From: an uncultured Gemella sp.
Lineage (GTDB): Bacteria > Bacillota > Bacilli > Staphylococcales > Gemellaceae
NCBI GenBank assembly: GCA_945929765.1
Contig: CAMEOL010000076.1
Location: forward strand, 1-5,576
Direction: 5' to 3'
DNA length: 5,576 nucleotides
Each line of letters opens with the position of its first letter. Positions within the stretch are counted from its first letter, which is position 1. Of this stretch, positions 1 through 5,481 are shown piece after piece. Made by a program: the position numbers and the translations under genes. The notes under the pieces were generated by a model. The model saw nothing but the letters and a program-made list of their open reading frames with translations. It was not told the origin of the DNA and searched no databases.

Positions 1-150
1 TTATTGAGTCGTAACGTGTAAAACTTACTAAAATACAGTAAACAATGATTTTTAAAATAGAGGATAATGCAGATTATAAAAAAGTTTTCAAGTGGTCGAA
101 GTGTCTAATTAAATAAAATTTTTACTAAATAAAAGTAAACGGCTAGTACT

Positions 151-178
151 AAAAAATATAATTATATTATAATTTTTT
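151..178. terminator. AT-only hairpin, possible weak terminator of an upstream gene
   Basis: Positions 151-162 (A6 then TATAAT) pair with 166-178 (ATTATA, one bulged A, T6), giving a 12-bp stem made only of A:T pairs with a 3-nt loop. The T6 run is the end of the stem, so this could act as a weak terminator in either direction. It could also be simple AT-rich sequence. The gene it would terminate is outside or only barely inside the window. Confidence 0.25.
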
Positions 179-183
179 GTTGG

Positions 184-192
184 TGGTATAAT
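184..192 (+). promoter_or_regulatory. Candidate distal extended -10 promoter
   Basis: TGGTATAAT at 184-192 is a perfect extended -10 (TGnTATAAT). No good -35 hexamer lies 16-18 bp upstream, so activity would depend on the TGn motif. Initiation would fall near 199-200, making a transcript about 55 nt longer at the 5' end than one from the proximal promoter. This is inferred from the motif alone. Confidence 0.35.
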
Positions 193-218
193 TGTTTCAA
201 TAATATTTAATATTGTTC

Positions 219-247
219 TTGTTAAAAGTAAATATATATGTTAAAAT
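219..247 (+). promoter_or_regulatory. Proximal promoter of the 6S RNA
   Basis: TTGTTA (219-224) and TAAAAT (242-247) are 17 bp apart, and TG at 239-240 makes an extended -10. This is a credible housekeeping sigma promoter. Its predicted start, about 254-256, lies just before the 5' side of the 6S closing stem, which supports both calls. Confidence 0.65.
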
Positions 248-257
248 ATTAATAAGA

Positions 258-440
258 AAACTTGAGTATACGTGTGGCTTATATTATTTTGGGCCTAACA
301 CTTTATAAAAGGGAATAAGAATCATTTGTTAGTATGGCGTGCTTTTCCTCAAATATGACGAAAAGATTTCAAAAAGCAATGCTATTGTACCCACCTGAAT
401 TATTCAGGACCTATTTACGTAAGTTTCTACGGTACTCCGG
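258..440 (+). ncRNA. ssrS: 6S RNA, regulator of RNA polymerase
   Basis: 6S RNA is a small RNA that imitates an open promoter and binds housekeeping RNA polymerase holoenzyme, mainly in stationary phase. The sequence folds in the expected way. A closing stem pairs 264-274 with 428-437 (one bulged A) and continues as 276-281 with 420-425. The apical arm pairs 334-338 with 381-385 and 339-346 with 372-380, plus 351-354 with 366-369. Between them is a large, mostly unpaired central region. On its 3' side is a small hairpin, CCTGAAT/ATTCAGG at 394-408, inside CCCACCTGAATTATTCAGG. That hairpin matches in kind the CACCTTGAA...TTCAAGG hairpin of E. coli 6S RNA. The length of about 183 nt fits the family. 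A promoter lies directly upstream and a terminator directly downstream, and I recall Bacillus 6S-1 RNA (bsrA) lying beside the tcdA homologue yrvM. The exact ends are inferred. Confidence 0.85.
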
Positions 441-443
441 TTT

Positions 444-474
444 AATGACTTAGCTAGCTAAGTCATTTTTATTT
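444..474 (+). terminator. Intrinsic terminator of the 6S RNA
   Basis: A perfect 24-bp palindrome at 444-467 (AATGACTTAGCT and its reverse complement) is followed by a T-rich run (TTTTTATTTTGTTT). The hairpin has a stem of about 10 bp and a 4-nt loop. It closes the small RNA and insulates it from tcdA. Being palindromic, it could also stop weak antisense transcription. Confidence 0.9.
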
Positions 475-500
475 TGTTTAAAATAATACTATGGTAAACT
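474..500 (+). promoter_or_regulatory. Candidate tcdA promoter
   Basis: TGG-TAAACT at 492-500 resembles an extended -10, and TTGTTT at 474-479 could be the -35, though its 15-bp spacing is short. It lies just after the 6S terminator and about 28 bp before the tcdA start, so tcdA probably has its own promoter. Motif evidence only. Confidence 0.4.
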
Positions 501-527
501 AGAAAAAAATAAATTTAGGAGTGTATT

Positions 528-1295
528 ATGTTACATCAATTTTCGAGAAATGAATTAGTTATAGGACTTGAAGGTTTAGATATATTAAAAAATAGTAGAG
601 TAGCAATTTTAGGAGTAGGAGGAGTAGGTTCTTTTGCTGCAGAAGCTTTAGCTAGGAGTGGAGTAGGTTCGATAGTGTTGATGGATAAAGATAATGTCGA
701 TATTACGAATGTAAATAGACAATTACACGCTACTACCAAAACGGTGGGATTAAGCAAAGTTGAAGAGATGAAAAAAAGGATACATGACATTAACCCTGAT
801 TGTGAGGTTATAGCTATTCAAAATTTTTATACTAACGAAACATTTGAGATGTTTTATGAAAATAAATTAGACTTTGTAATAGATGCATGTGATACGGTTA
901 CATATAAAATACATTTAATAAAACACTGTTTGAAGAATGGTATAAAATTCATCTCAGTTATGGGTTCTGCGAATAAAATGGATCCAACAAAATTTCAAAT
1001 ATCAGATATATCGAAAACATCGGTTTGCCCATTAGCAAAAGTTATAAGATTGAAATTAAAAAAAGAAAAGATTAAAGGAAGAGTACCTGTTGTTTTTTCA
1101 ACAGAAAGTCCTTTAGTTCCTAGAAAAGAATATACAGAAAAAATAGGGAATGCAAACTCTGAAATAAGAAAGGCGCAAACACCACCATCTTCTAATTCTT
1201 TTTGTCCGTCTACTGCAGGGCTAATTGCCGCAAGTTATGTTTATAAAGAATTACTTAAAAATATTAATATAAGAACTATAGAAAAAAATTATTAA
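528..1295 (+). CDS. tcdA: tRNA threonylcarbamoyladenosine dehydratase TcdA
   Basis: TcdA is a cytoplasmic E1-like (ThiF/MoeB/HesA superfamily) enzyme that uses ATP to cyclise t6A at position 37 of ANN-decoding tRNAs into ct6A. The 255-residue product has the hallmark N-terminus FSRNELVIGLEGLDILKNS (residues 5-23), the glycine-rich nucleotide loop GVGGVGS (29-35), acidic residues after strand 2 (DKDNVD, 53-58), the superfamily block ITNVNRQ (59-65), VIDACDT (117-123) and GSANKMDPTKFQ (146-157). These match Bacillus YrvM-type proteins throughout, and the length is normal. The ATG at 528 has AGGAG at 517-521, 6 nt upstream. It is bounded by the 6S terminator and its own terminator, so it looks monocistronic. 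The 6S RNA-tcdA pairing resembles Bacillus, but rarA, which I recall following it there, is replaced here by an XRE gene and comG. Confidence 0.95.
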   Translation: MLHQFSRNELVIGLEGLDILKNSRVAILGVGGVGSFAAEALARSGVGSIVLMDKDNVDITNVNRQLHATTKTVGLSKVEEMKKRIHDINPDCEVIAIQNFYTNETFEMFYENKLDFVIDACDTVTYKIHLIKHCLKNGIKFISVMGSANKMDPTKFQISDISKTSVCPLAKVIRLKLKKEKIKGRVPVVFSTESPLVPRKEYTEKIGNANSEIRKAQTPPSSNSFCPSTAGLIAASYVYKELLKNINIRTIEKNY

Positions 1296-1304
1296 ATAGT
1301 TAAT

Positions 1305-1357
1305 AAAATACTACTAAAATTCATAAAAAAAATCTTAGTAGTATTTTGCTTTTTTTT
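1305..1357 (+). terminator. Intrinsic terminator after tcdA
   Basis: AAAATACTACTAA (1305-1317) pairs perfectly with TTAGTAGTATTTT (1335-1347) to give a 13-bp stem with a 17-nt loop, followed by GC and an eight-T run (1350-1357). It starts 9 nt after the tcdA stop codon. The right part of the hairpin overlaps the -35 of the next gene's predicted promoter. Confidence 0.85.
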
Positions 1358-1374
1358 AGAAAATGTAATACAAT
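1346..1374 (+). promoter_or_regulatory. Promoter of the XRE regulator gene
   Basis: TTGCTT (1346-1351) and TACAAT (1369-1374) are exactly 17 bp apart. The -35 sits on the last bases and T-tract of the tcdA terminator. The predicted start near 1381 leaves a leader of about 36 nt. Motif evidence only. Confidence 0.5.
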
Positions 1375-1388
1375 AAAAGTGTATAGGA

Positions 1389-1420
1389 GAGGTGGACAAA
1401 AGTAGAGGTGAACAAAATGA
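1389..1420 (+). repeat. 16-bp tandem repeat containing the XRE gene's ribosome binding site
   Basis: GAGGTGGACAAAAGTA (1389-1404) is followed directly by GAGGTGAACAAAATGA (1405-1420). The first 13 positions agree except for one base. The second copy supplies the GAGGTG Shine-Dalgarno, 6 nt before the ATG at 1417; the first copy carries a duplicate Shine-Dalgarno with no ATG after it. It could be a recent tandem duplication, or direct repeats bound by the encoded repressor. Confidence 0.6.
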
Positions 1421-1773
1421 AAAATAAGGGGATAATATTAGCAGAAAATTTAAAAAAGTTAAGAAAAAGTAGTGGTTATTCTATGGCAGAATTAGCTGAA
1501 AAGCTTGGCTTATCTTCGCATGGTGTTTATGCCAACTGGGAGTATGGAAGAAACGAACCTAACATTTCTACATTAATCGCTATTGCTGAATTGTACAAAA
1601 TTTCAGTAGACGAGTTAATAGGGCATAGAAATGACAAAGAAGAAGTAACAGGCAGGAATGTACATAAACAAGTAATTGATCTTGTAGAAAAGTTAACTGT
1701 AGAAGATGTAAAATTAATAAAAGAAATAATTGTAAAATTTAGGGGATATTCTTTTTCAAAACATCTGGGATAA
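1417..1773 (+). CDS. XRE-family helix-turn-helix transcriptional regulator
   Basis: A 118-residue cytoplasmic DNA-binding protein. Residues 9-69 form a Cro/C1-type HTH domain: AENLKKLRKSSGYSMAELAEKLG, then a recognition-helix region SSHGVYANWEYGRNEP (33-48), then ISTLIAIAELYKISVDELIG, a typical ending. Residues 70-118 are charged and probably helical (VIDLVEKLTVEDVKLIKEIIVKF) and may dimerise. No sensory domain is visible. The ATG at 1417 is preferred because GAGGTG (1405-1410) lies 6 nt upstream; an in-frame GTG at 1408 falls inside that Shine-Dalgarno and would add MNK. The gene has its own promoter and a hairpin after it. It sits directly before comG on the same strand, so control of competence is possible, but a self-regulating repressor of unrelated targets is equally compatible. 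Confidence 0.85.
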   Translation: MKNKGIILAENLKKLRKSSGYSMAELAEKLGLSSHGVYANWEYGRNEPNISTLIAIAELYKISVDELIGHRNDKEEVTGRNVHKQVIDLVEKLTVEDVKLIKEIIVKFRGYSFSKHLG

Positions 1774-1793
1774 TAGTCAACAAATTTAATTAG

Positions 1794-1823
1794 AAAGAGA
1801 ATCTCATTGAGATTCTCTTTTTT
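1794..1823 (+). terminator. Terminator or attenuator between the XRE gene and comGA
   Basis: AAAGAGAATCT (1794-1804) pairs perfectly with AGATTCTCTTT (1810-1820) around a CATTG loop, and the T run continues to 1823. It should terminate the XRE transcript. It ends only 10 bp before the comGA start, so it also bears on comG expression: any transcript begun upstream must pass it, and a promoter downstream of it would overlap the coding region. Confidence 0.8.
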
Positions 1824-1842
1824 GGGGAGTAGGTGACGAATA
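1818..1842 (+). promoter_or_regulatory. Candidate competence-sigma (cin-box / SigH-like) promoter element before comG
   Basis: GACGAATA at 1835-1842 matches the streptococcal late-competence box TACGAATA in 7 of 8 positions and holds the GAAT core of sigma-H-type -10 elements. A six-T run (1818-1823) lies upstream, roughly where such promoters carry a T-rich stretch. It would start RNA near 1849, past the predicted GTG start, leaving the ATG at 1860 with a leader of about 11 nt and no clear Shine-Dalgarno. Similar 7-of-8 matches occur inside tcdA (TACGAATG near 705) and comGE (AACGAATA, 4849-4856), so chance is a real possibility. Confidence 0.3.
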
Positions 1843-2831
1843 TAGATACAAAAGAACTGATGAACAGTATAATTATTTCTGCTATTGAAAGAAAAGCTAG
1901 TGATATTCATATCTATCCTAATATGAGTAGAGAAATATCAAAGATAAAATTCAGAATTAAGGGAGAACTAGAAGAAGATATAGAGTTATCGAACGCACAA
2001 ATTGACTCAATAATTTCTTTATTAAAATTTAATGCATCTATTGATATAGCGATGAATAAAGTTCCGCAAAGTGGGAAATTTGAATACCTATATAACGATA
2101 AAAAATATTTTTTGAGGGTCTCTACATTACCACTGACTGAGATTTTAGAGGGATGTGTAATAAGGATTTTTACAGATGAATTAAGTGACGTTTCATTCAG
2201 CATTTTCGAAGAAGATTCACAAAAAATAATAAATTTATCAAAAAACGCTAATGGTCTTATTATATTCTCAGGACCAACTGGAAGTGGTAAATCTACATCA
2301 ATGTATAAACTTGCTATTGAATTTATTAATAGAAATAAACAAATAATTTCTATAGAAGATCCAGTAGAAAAGCATATTGATGGTATTATTCAAATGCAAG
2401 TGAATGAAAAGGCAGGGATTAACTATGATAATGCTCTAAAATCTATTCTAAGATGTGATCCAGACGTTATAATGGTCGGAGAAATAAGAGATAGTAAAAC
2501 AGCAAAGTATGTAGTAACTTCTTCTTTTTCAGGTCATTTAGTAATAACTACTTTACATGCAGAAGATACTTTAGGTGTTATTTATAGATTATTAGACTTA
2601 GGTATAGGGAAAGAAGACTTAAGCCAAACAGTATTATGTATAATCTCACAGAGATTAGTTAAAACAACTAACAATACCCAACAATTAGTAACGGAAATAT
2701 TAGAACGAGAACAGTTAAAACATTTTTTGAAGCACAATAGAGTTGACTTAGAAACACTAAGGAATAAAATGAAAAAATTATGTGATGCAGGAGAAATAAA
2801 TGTTAGTGAAAAAGAAAAATGGGGTTATTAG
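1833..2831 (+). CDS. comGA: Competence pilus assembly ATPase ComGA
   Basis: ComGA is the GspE/PilB-type secretion ATPase at the cytoplasmic face of the membrane that powers assembly of the competence pseudopilus. The 332-residue product has the N-terminal KASDIHIYP motif (21-29), Walker A GPTGSGKST (147-155), the acidic box IISIEDPVE (171-179), Walker B DPDVIMVGEIRD (209-220) with the catalytic Glu at 217, and the His box HLVITTLHAED (235-245). After QRLV (273-276), the cysteine-rich segment I recall from Bacillus ComGA is missing; only TTNNTQ follows. The GTG at 1833 gives a family-like N-terminus of 21 residues before ASDIH. Its translation signal is odd: GGGGAG (1824-1829) is only 3 nt away, and AGGTGA (1831-1836) overlaps the start. 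The alternative ATG at 1860 would remove nine residues. The 3' end overlaps comGB by 32 bp. Confidence 0.95.
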   Translation: MTNIDTKELMNSIIISAIERKASDIHIYPNMSREISKIKFRIKGELEEDIELSNAQIDSIISLLKFNASIDIAMNKVPQSGKFEYLYNDKKYFLRVSTLPLTEILEGCVIRIFTDELSDVSFSIFEEDSQKIINLSKNANGLIIFSGPTGSGKSTSMYKLAIEFINRNKQIISIEDPVEKHIDGIIQMQVNEKAGINYDNALKSILRCDPDVIMVGEIRDSKTAKYVVTSSFSGHLVITTLHAEDTLGVIYRLLDLGIGKEDLSQTVLCIISQRLVKTTNNTQQLVTEILEREQLKHFLKHNRVDLETLRNKMKKLCDAGEINVSEKEKWGY

Positions 2832-3852
2832 TAAGATAATAAAAAAAGATGAACAAGTATATTTTATTAGAAGATTATATGAATTAATTAAACATGGATA
2901 TATGCTTGAAGATTCTTTAGAATTTTTAATGCTTCAGTATAATGCGCCGCAAAATATCATTGTGCAAATTAAAAATGATATGTCTACAGGGAGTAAATTG
3001 TCCGATATTTTGGAAAAGTTCAATTTTTCACAATCAATAGTCAGTAAAATGAAATTTTCTGAGCATTATGGCAAAGTAGAAACTATGTTGTTAGAGATAG
3101 AAAAATACTTACTCATAAAAAAAGAACAAAAAGAAAAAATTATTAAAGCACTTCGTTATCCTATAATTCTAACAACGATGTTAGTCATATTAATTACAAT
3201 TTTTAATGTTCTAGTAATTCCTCAATTTTCAAATATTTATGCTTCTTCAAATATACCTATGGACAAGCAAGTTCAAGTTTTAATAACTATATTGTACTTC
3301 CTACCTAAAATTTTGCTTTTAACACTAATATTTTTTATACTACTTTTTCTTTATATTTTTTATACTTTTAATTATAAAAAGAATATTTTTTTTAAAACAA
3401 TATTTCGTATCCCAATAATAAATACATATTTTAAATATTATTTTTCATATCAATTTAGCTCAGAATTAAGTCTATTTTTAGAAAGTGGTTTTCCAATAAA
3501 AACTGCTCTAGAAGAAATAAGGATAAAAAATTATAATTATTATTTTACAATTTTCGCCTCAACTATTGAACAAGATTTGATTAATGGGCAGTCACTTGAG
3601 ATTGCAGTTAGTAATAAGGAATATTTTTCTAATTCGATGTCAAAGTTTATTGCTCATGGACGTAGGAATAGTATGCTAGCTAAAGAATTAAAATTGTTTA
3701 GTAATATTATGTTAGATAGCTTTATAAAACTAATAGATAAAAGGTTAAAAAAAATACAGCCTATATTGTTTATGTTATTAGCATTTATAATAGTGGGGTT
3801 ATATTTAGTAATATTATTGCCAATTTTTAATATGACTAGCGCAATTAAATAA
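2800..3852 (+). CDS. comGB: Competence pilus membrane platform protein ComGB
   Basis: ComGB is the polytopic GspF/PilC-family platform that connects the ComGA ATPase to the growing pseudopilus. The 350-residue product has two repeated cytoplasmic T2SF domains (about 20-118 and 216-318). The first leads into a membrane segment with the family signature ALRYPIIL...LVIPQF (117-143). A second long hydrophobic segment spans about 163-189, and a third at 320-342 (IQPILFMLLA...LLPIF) mirrors the first. In domain 1, SEHYGKVETML (87-97) is the usual G-x-L-region motif. The ATG at 2800 lies inside comGA and has AGGAG at 2789-2793, 6 nt upstream, so the start is well supported and translational coupling is likely. 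The length is normal for the family. comGC starts 11 bp after the stop. Confidence 0.93.
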   Translation: MLVKKKNGVISKIIKKDEQVYFIRRLYELIKHGYMLEDSLEFLMLQYNAPQNIIVQIKNDMSTGSKLSDILEKFNFSQSIVSKMKFSEHYGKVETMLLEIEKYLLIKKEQKEKIIKALRYPIILTTMLVILITIFNVLVIPQFSNIYASSNIPMDKQVQVLITILYFLPKILLLTLIFFILLFLYIFYTFNYKKNIFFKTIFRIPIINTYFKYYFSYQFSSELSLFLESGFPIKTALEEIRIKNYNYYFTIFASTIEQDLINGQSLEIAVSNKEYFSNSMSKFIAHGRRNSMLAKELKLFSNIMLDSFIKLIDKRLKKIQPILFMLLAFIIVGLYLVILLPIFNMTSAIK

Positions 3853-3863
3853 GGAGATAAGTA

Positions 3864-4205
3864 ATGAAAAGACTATTAAAATTAAGAAAAAAATTAAAAA
3901 ACAAAGATGGGTTTACTTTAATTGAAATGTTGATTGTTATATTTATTATAGCAATTCTATTGATTTTAATTGTACCGAATATTACAAACAACCTAGATAC
4001 TGCGAAAGACAAAAGTTCAGAAGCTTATGTAAAAACGGTACAATCACAAATTACAGCTTATGAATTAAATGAAAAAGATAGTGATGTAACTTTTGCAAAA
4101 TTAGTAGAAAAAGGATATTTAGAAGGTACTGTAGAAGAGGTGAGCAAGGCACCAAATGGAAAAACAGTAGTTATTAGCAATGGGAAAGCTTCTTTGCAAG
4201 GATAA
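3864..4205 (+). CDS. comGC: Major competence pseudopilin ComGC
   Basis: ComGC is the main subunit of the competence pilus that binds and pulls in external DNA. The 113-residue precursor has a basic leader of 16 residues (MKRLLKLRKKLKNKDG) and the class III prepilin site KDG|FTLIEMLIV, with the conserved Glu at 21 (position +5 of the mature form). A hydrophobic helix (17-40) ends in IVPNITNNLD. The small C-terminal domain carries LVEKGYLEG (85-93), similar to the conserved xLxxxGYI/L region of ComGC. No cysteines are present, so an intramolecular disulfide such as described for Bacillus ComGC is impossible. AGGAG at 3852-3856 lies 7 nt before the ATG, the strongest signal after comGB and fitting for the most abundant subunit. 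comGD starts within its 3' end. Confidence 0.94.
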   Translation: MKRLLKLRKKLKNKDGFTLIEMLIVIFIIAILLILIVPNITNNLDTAKDKSSEAYVKTVQSQITAYELNEKDSDVTFAKLVEKGYLEGTVEEVSKAPNGKTVVISNGKASLQG

Positions 4206-4620
4206 TAAAGGTTTTAGTTTCATAGAGGTTATTAGTGTACTATTTATTGTTAGTATAATAATTATTATTTTATCTTTTAATCCTGTACAGTCATTTGATA
4301 AATACAAAGAGAAAATTGCTGTTAATAATATAGTTTCTGACATATACTTAGTTCAAACAAAAAGTTTGAATTCAGATAAGGGACAATTCATCAATTTTTT
4401 TGAAAATAGTGATGAGTATGTGTTGTATTATGATGGAGAACGTCATTGGAAGAAAGTAGATGGTGGAGGAAAAACAGGGACAGGAGCAAGAGATATAAAA
4501 TTTAAGTTTATTGATGGTAAAGTTAATGTTGCTAATACAGTACTTGTAATGTTTGATAATAGTACATATGAAATAATTATTCACTTAGAAACTGGATATA
4601 TAACAGTAAATGAAAGATAA
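4180..4620 (+). CDS. comGD: Minor competence pseudopilin ComGD
   Basis: A minor pseudopilin thought to help start or stabilise the competence pilus. The 146-residue precursor has a short leader MGKLLCKDNKG (11) and the prepilin site NKG|FSFIEV with Glu at 16 (mature +5), then a hydrophobic helix to about 32. The C-terminal half looks beta-rich, and STYEIIIHLETGYITV (128-143) matches the GspH-like ending of ComGD proteins. The ATG at 4180 overlaps comGC by 26 bp and is the only credible start, since a TAG lies in frame at 4168-4170. No good Shine-Dalgarno precedes it, so translation probably depends on coupling to comGC. Identity rests on position in the operon and general features, because these proteins are poorly conserved. 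Confidence 0.88.
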   Translation: MGKLLCKDNKGFSFIEVISVLFIVSIIIIILSFNPVQSFDKYKEKIAVNNIVSDIYLVQTKSLNSDKGQFINFFENSDEYVLYYDGERHWKKVDGGGKTGTGARDIKFKFIDGKVNVANTVLVMFDNSTYEIIIHLETGYITVNER

Positions 4621-4888
4621 ATCAGGTTTTACCTTGCTGGAATTACTTGCAGGCTTATTTGTTTGTTCTATTATTTTAATATACTTATTACCTAATGTTG
4701 TGTTGAATTATAAATATTTAACTGAAATGGAAAATAAATTAGAGTTAAAAGAAGTTCTTTATGAAGAGATATTAATAAATAAAGATGATGAATTCACAGT
4801 AGTAAGAGGGAAATATGAAATAGAAGTAAATAAAAATAAAGCTGTAATAACGAATATAGAAACTGGAGAAAAGATTGAATATGAATAA
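4610..4888 (+). CDS. comGE: Minor competence pseudopilin ComGE
   Basis: A small 92-residue type II pseudopilin. The leader is only six residues (MKDKSG), followed by G|FTLLELLAGLFVCSIILIYLLP, with the conserved Glu at 11 (mature +5). The rest is charged and short (ELKEVLYEEILINKDDEFTVVRGKYEIEV...), typical of ComGE, which is slightly longer in Bacillus. It starts within the last codons of comGD (11-bp overlap). Only a weak purine stretch (GGATAT, 4594-4599) lies upstream, so coupled translation is likely. The name rests on position between comGD and comGF and on size; sequence alone would say only minor pseudopilin. Confidence 0.82.
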   Translation: MKDKSGFTLLELLAGLFVCSIILIYLLPNVVLNYKYLTEMENKLELKEVLYEEILINKDDEFTVVRGKYEIEVNKNKAVITNIETGEKIEYE

Positions 4889-5477
4889 AAAAGGATTTAC
4901 ACTAATAGAAATTATAGTGTCTCTGTTCTTACTATCTATATTTGTTACACTCCTTGCAGCAATAATAAATTTAACAGCAACTATATCCAAAAGTATGTTG
5001 GATTTTACAGATTATGAGTATGCACTAATGCATAAAAATATGATGGACTACTATGAGGAATCGGATTCTGTAAATGTAAAAAATAATAAAATTTATTTTA
5101 GTAATAAAGAAGAAGATTGGGATCATGAGATAGTGTTCACTAGTAAAAAGATTTATAAAAAAACTAGGAATAAAGGGAATTATTCTGCGAGAGGGTACTC
5201 ACTTCTTTTAGAAAATATTACTTCTTATGAAATTAATTCTGATAACAATTTTTCCGAGATAACTATTGTTGACAGAGGTGGAAAAAAAAGGACTTTACGA
5301 CTAAGGTTAAAAGATGAAGAAAAAGAAAAAAAAGAGTTAGAAGAGAAGAAAAAGAAAGAAAAAGAAGAAAACGAGAAGAAAAAACTAGAGGAAGAAAATA
5401 AAGATACTGAGGAAAAACAAGAAATTTCAGACGCTAATGAAAAAGAAATCAATAGTGAATCTATGAATGCAGGATAA
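4875..5477 (+). CDS. comGF: Minor competence pseudopilin ComGF with a long Lys/Glu-rich tail
   Basis: A minor pseudopilin with leader MNMNKKG, cleavage site G7|FTLIEIIVSLFLLS and Glu at 12 (mature +5), then a hydrophobic helix to about residue 33. The body to about 145 has ComGF-like features, including the late basic strand RGGKKRTLRLRL. Residues 146-200 are an added tail, rich in Lys and Glu (KDEEKEKKELEEKKKKEKEE...), likely helical or coiled coil and becoming Ser/Asn-rich at the end (NSESMNAG). Bacillus ComGF has about 127 residues, so this 200-residue form is unusually long. TTG at 4875 is 6 nt after GGAG (4865-4868); ATG at 4881 is 12 nt away and would drop two residues. Spacing favours TTG, start-codon preference favours ATG. 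It overlaps comGE by 14 or 8 bp. Confidence 0.85.
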   Translation: MNMNKKGFTLIEIIVSLFLLSIFVTLLAAIINLTATISKSMLDFTDYEYALMHKNMMDYYEESDSVNVKNNKIYFSNKEEDWDHEIVFTSKKIYKKTRNKGNYSARGYSLLLENITSYEINSDNNFSEITIVDRGGKKRTLRLRLKDEEKEKKELEEKKKKEKEENEKKKLEEENKDTEEKQEISDANEKEINSESMNAG

Positions 5478-5481
5478 CGTT

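Larger units (their letters stand above)
1..253. other. AT-rich intergenic region, no supported gene
   Basis: No convincing coding region is visible on either strand. Forward frame 1 is open for six codons from the left edge to a TAA at 19-21, which could be the tail of an upstream gene, but nothing identifies it. A 23-codon ORF at 45-116 has no ribosome binding site. The region holds an A:T-only hairpin (151-178) and promoter-like elements (184-192 and 219-247) that probably serve the 6S RNA downstream. Confidence 0.6.

Noticed and set aside
45..116. 23-codon ORF starting with ATG before the 6S RNA
   Set aside because: No Shine-Dalgarno, no recognisable product, and such short ORFs are expected by chance in AT-rich DNA.
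1417..1773. XRE gene as antitoxin or phage repressor of a mobile element
   Set aside because: No toxin gene, integrase, repeats or attachment site accompany it; neighbours are ordinary chromosomal genes.
1527..1910. 127-codon reverse-strand ORF across the XRE gene and the comGA start
   Set aside because: It lies opposite well-supported genes and a terminator, has a low-complexity composition typical of antisense frames, and no ribosome binding site was seen.
4849..4856. Second competence-box-like octamer (AACGAATA) inside comGE, possible internal promoter for comGF
   Set aside because: It is within coding sequence, no T-rich element sits at the expected distance, and a 7-of-8 match is expected a few times by chance in this window.
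5225..5452. Reverse-strand ORF rich in Ser and Phe
   Set aside because: It is the antisense of the purine-rich comGF tail; the composition follows from that tract.
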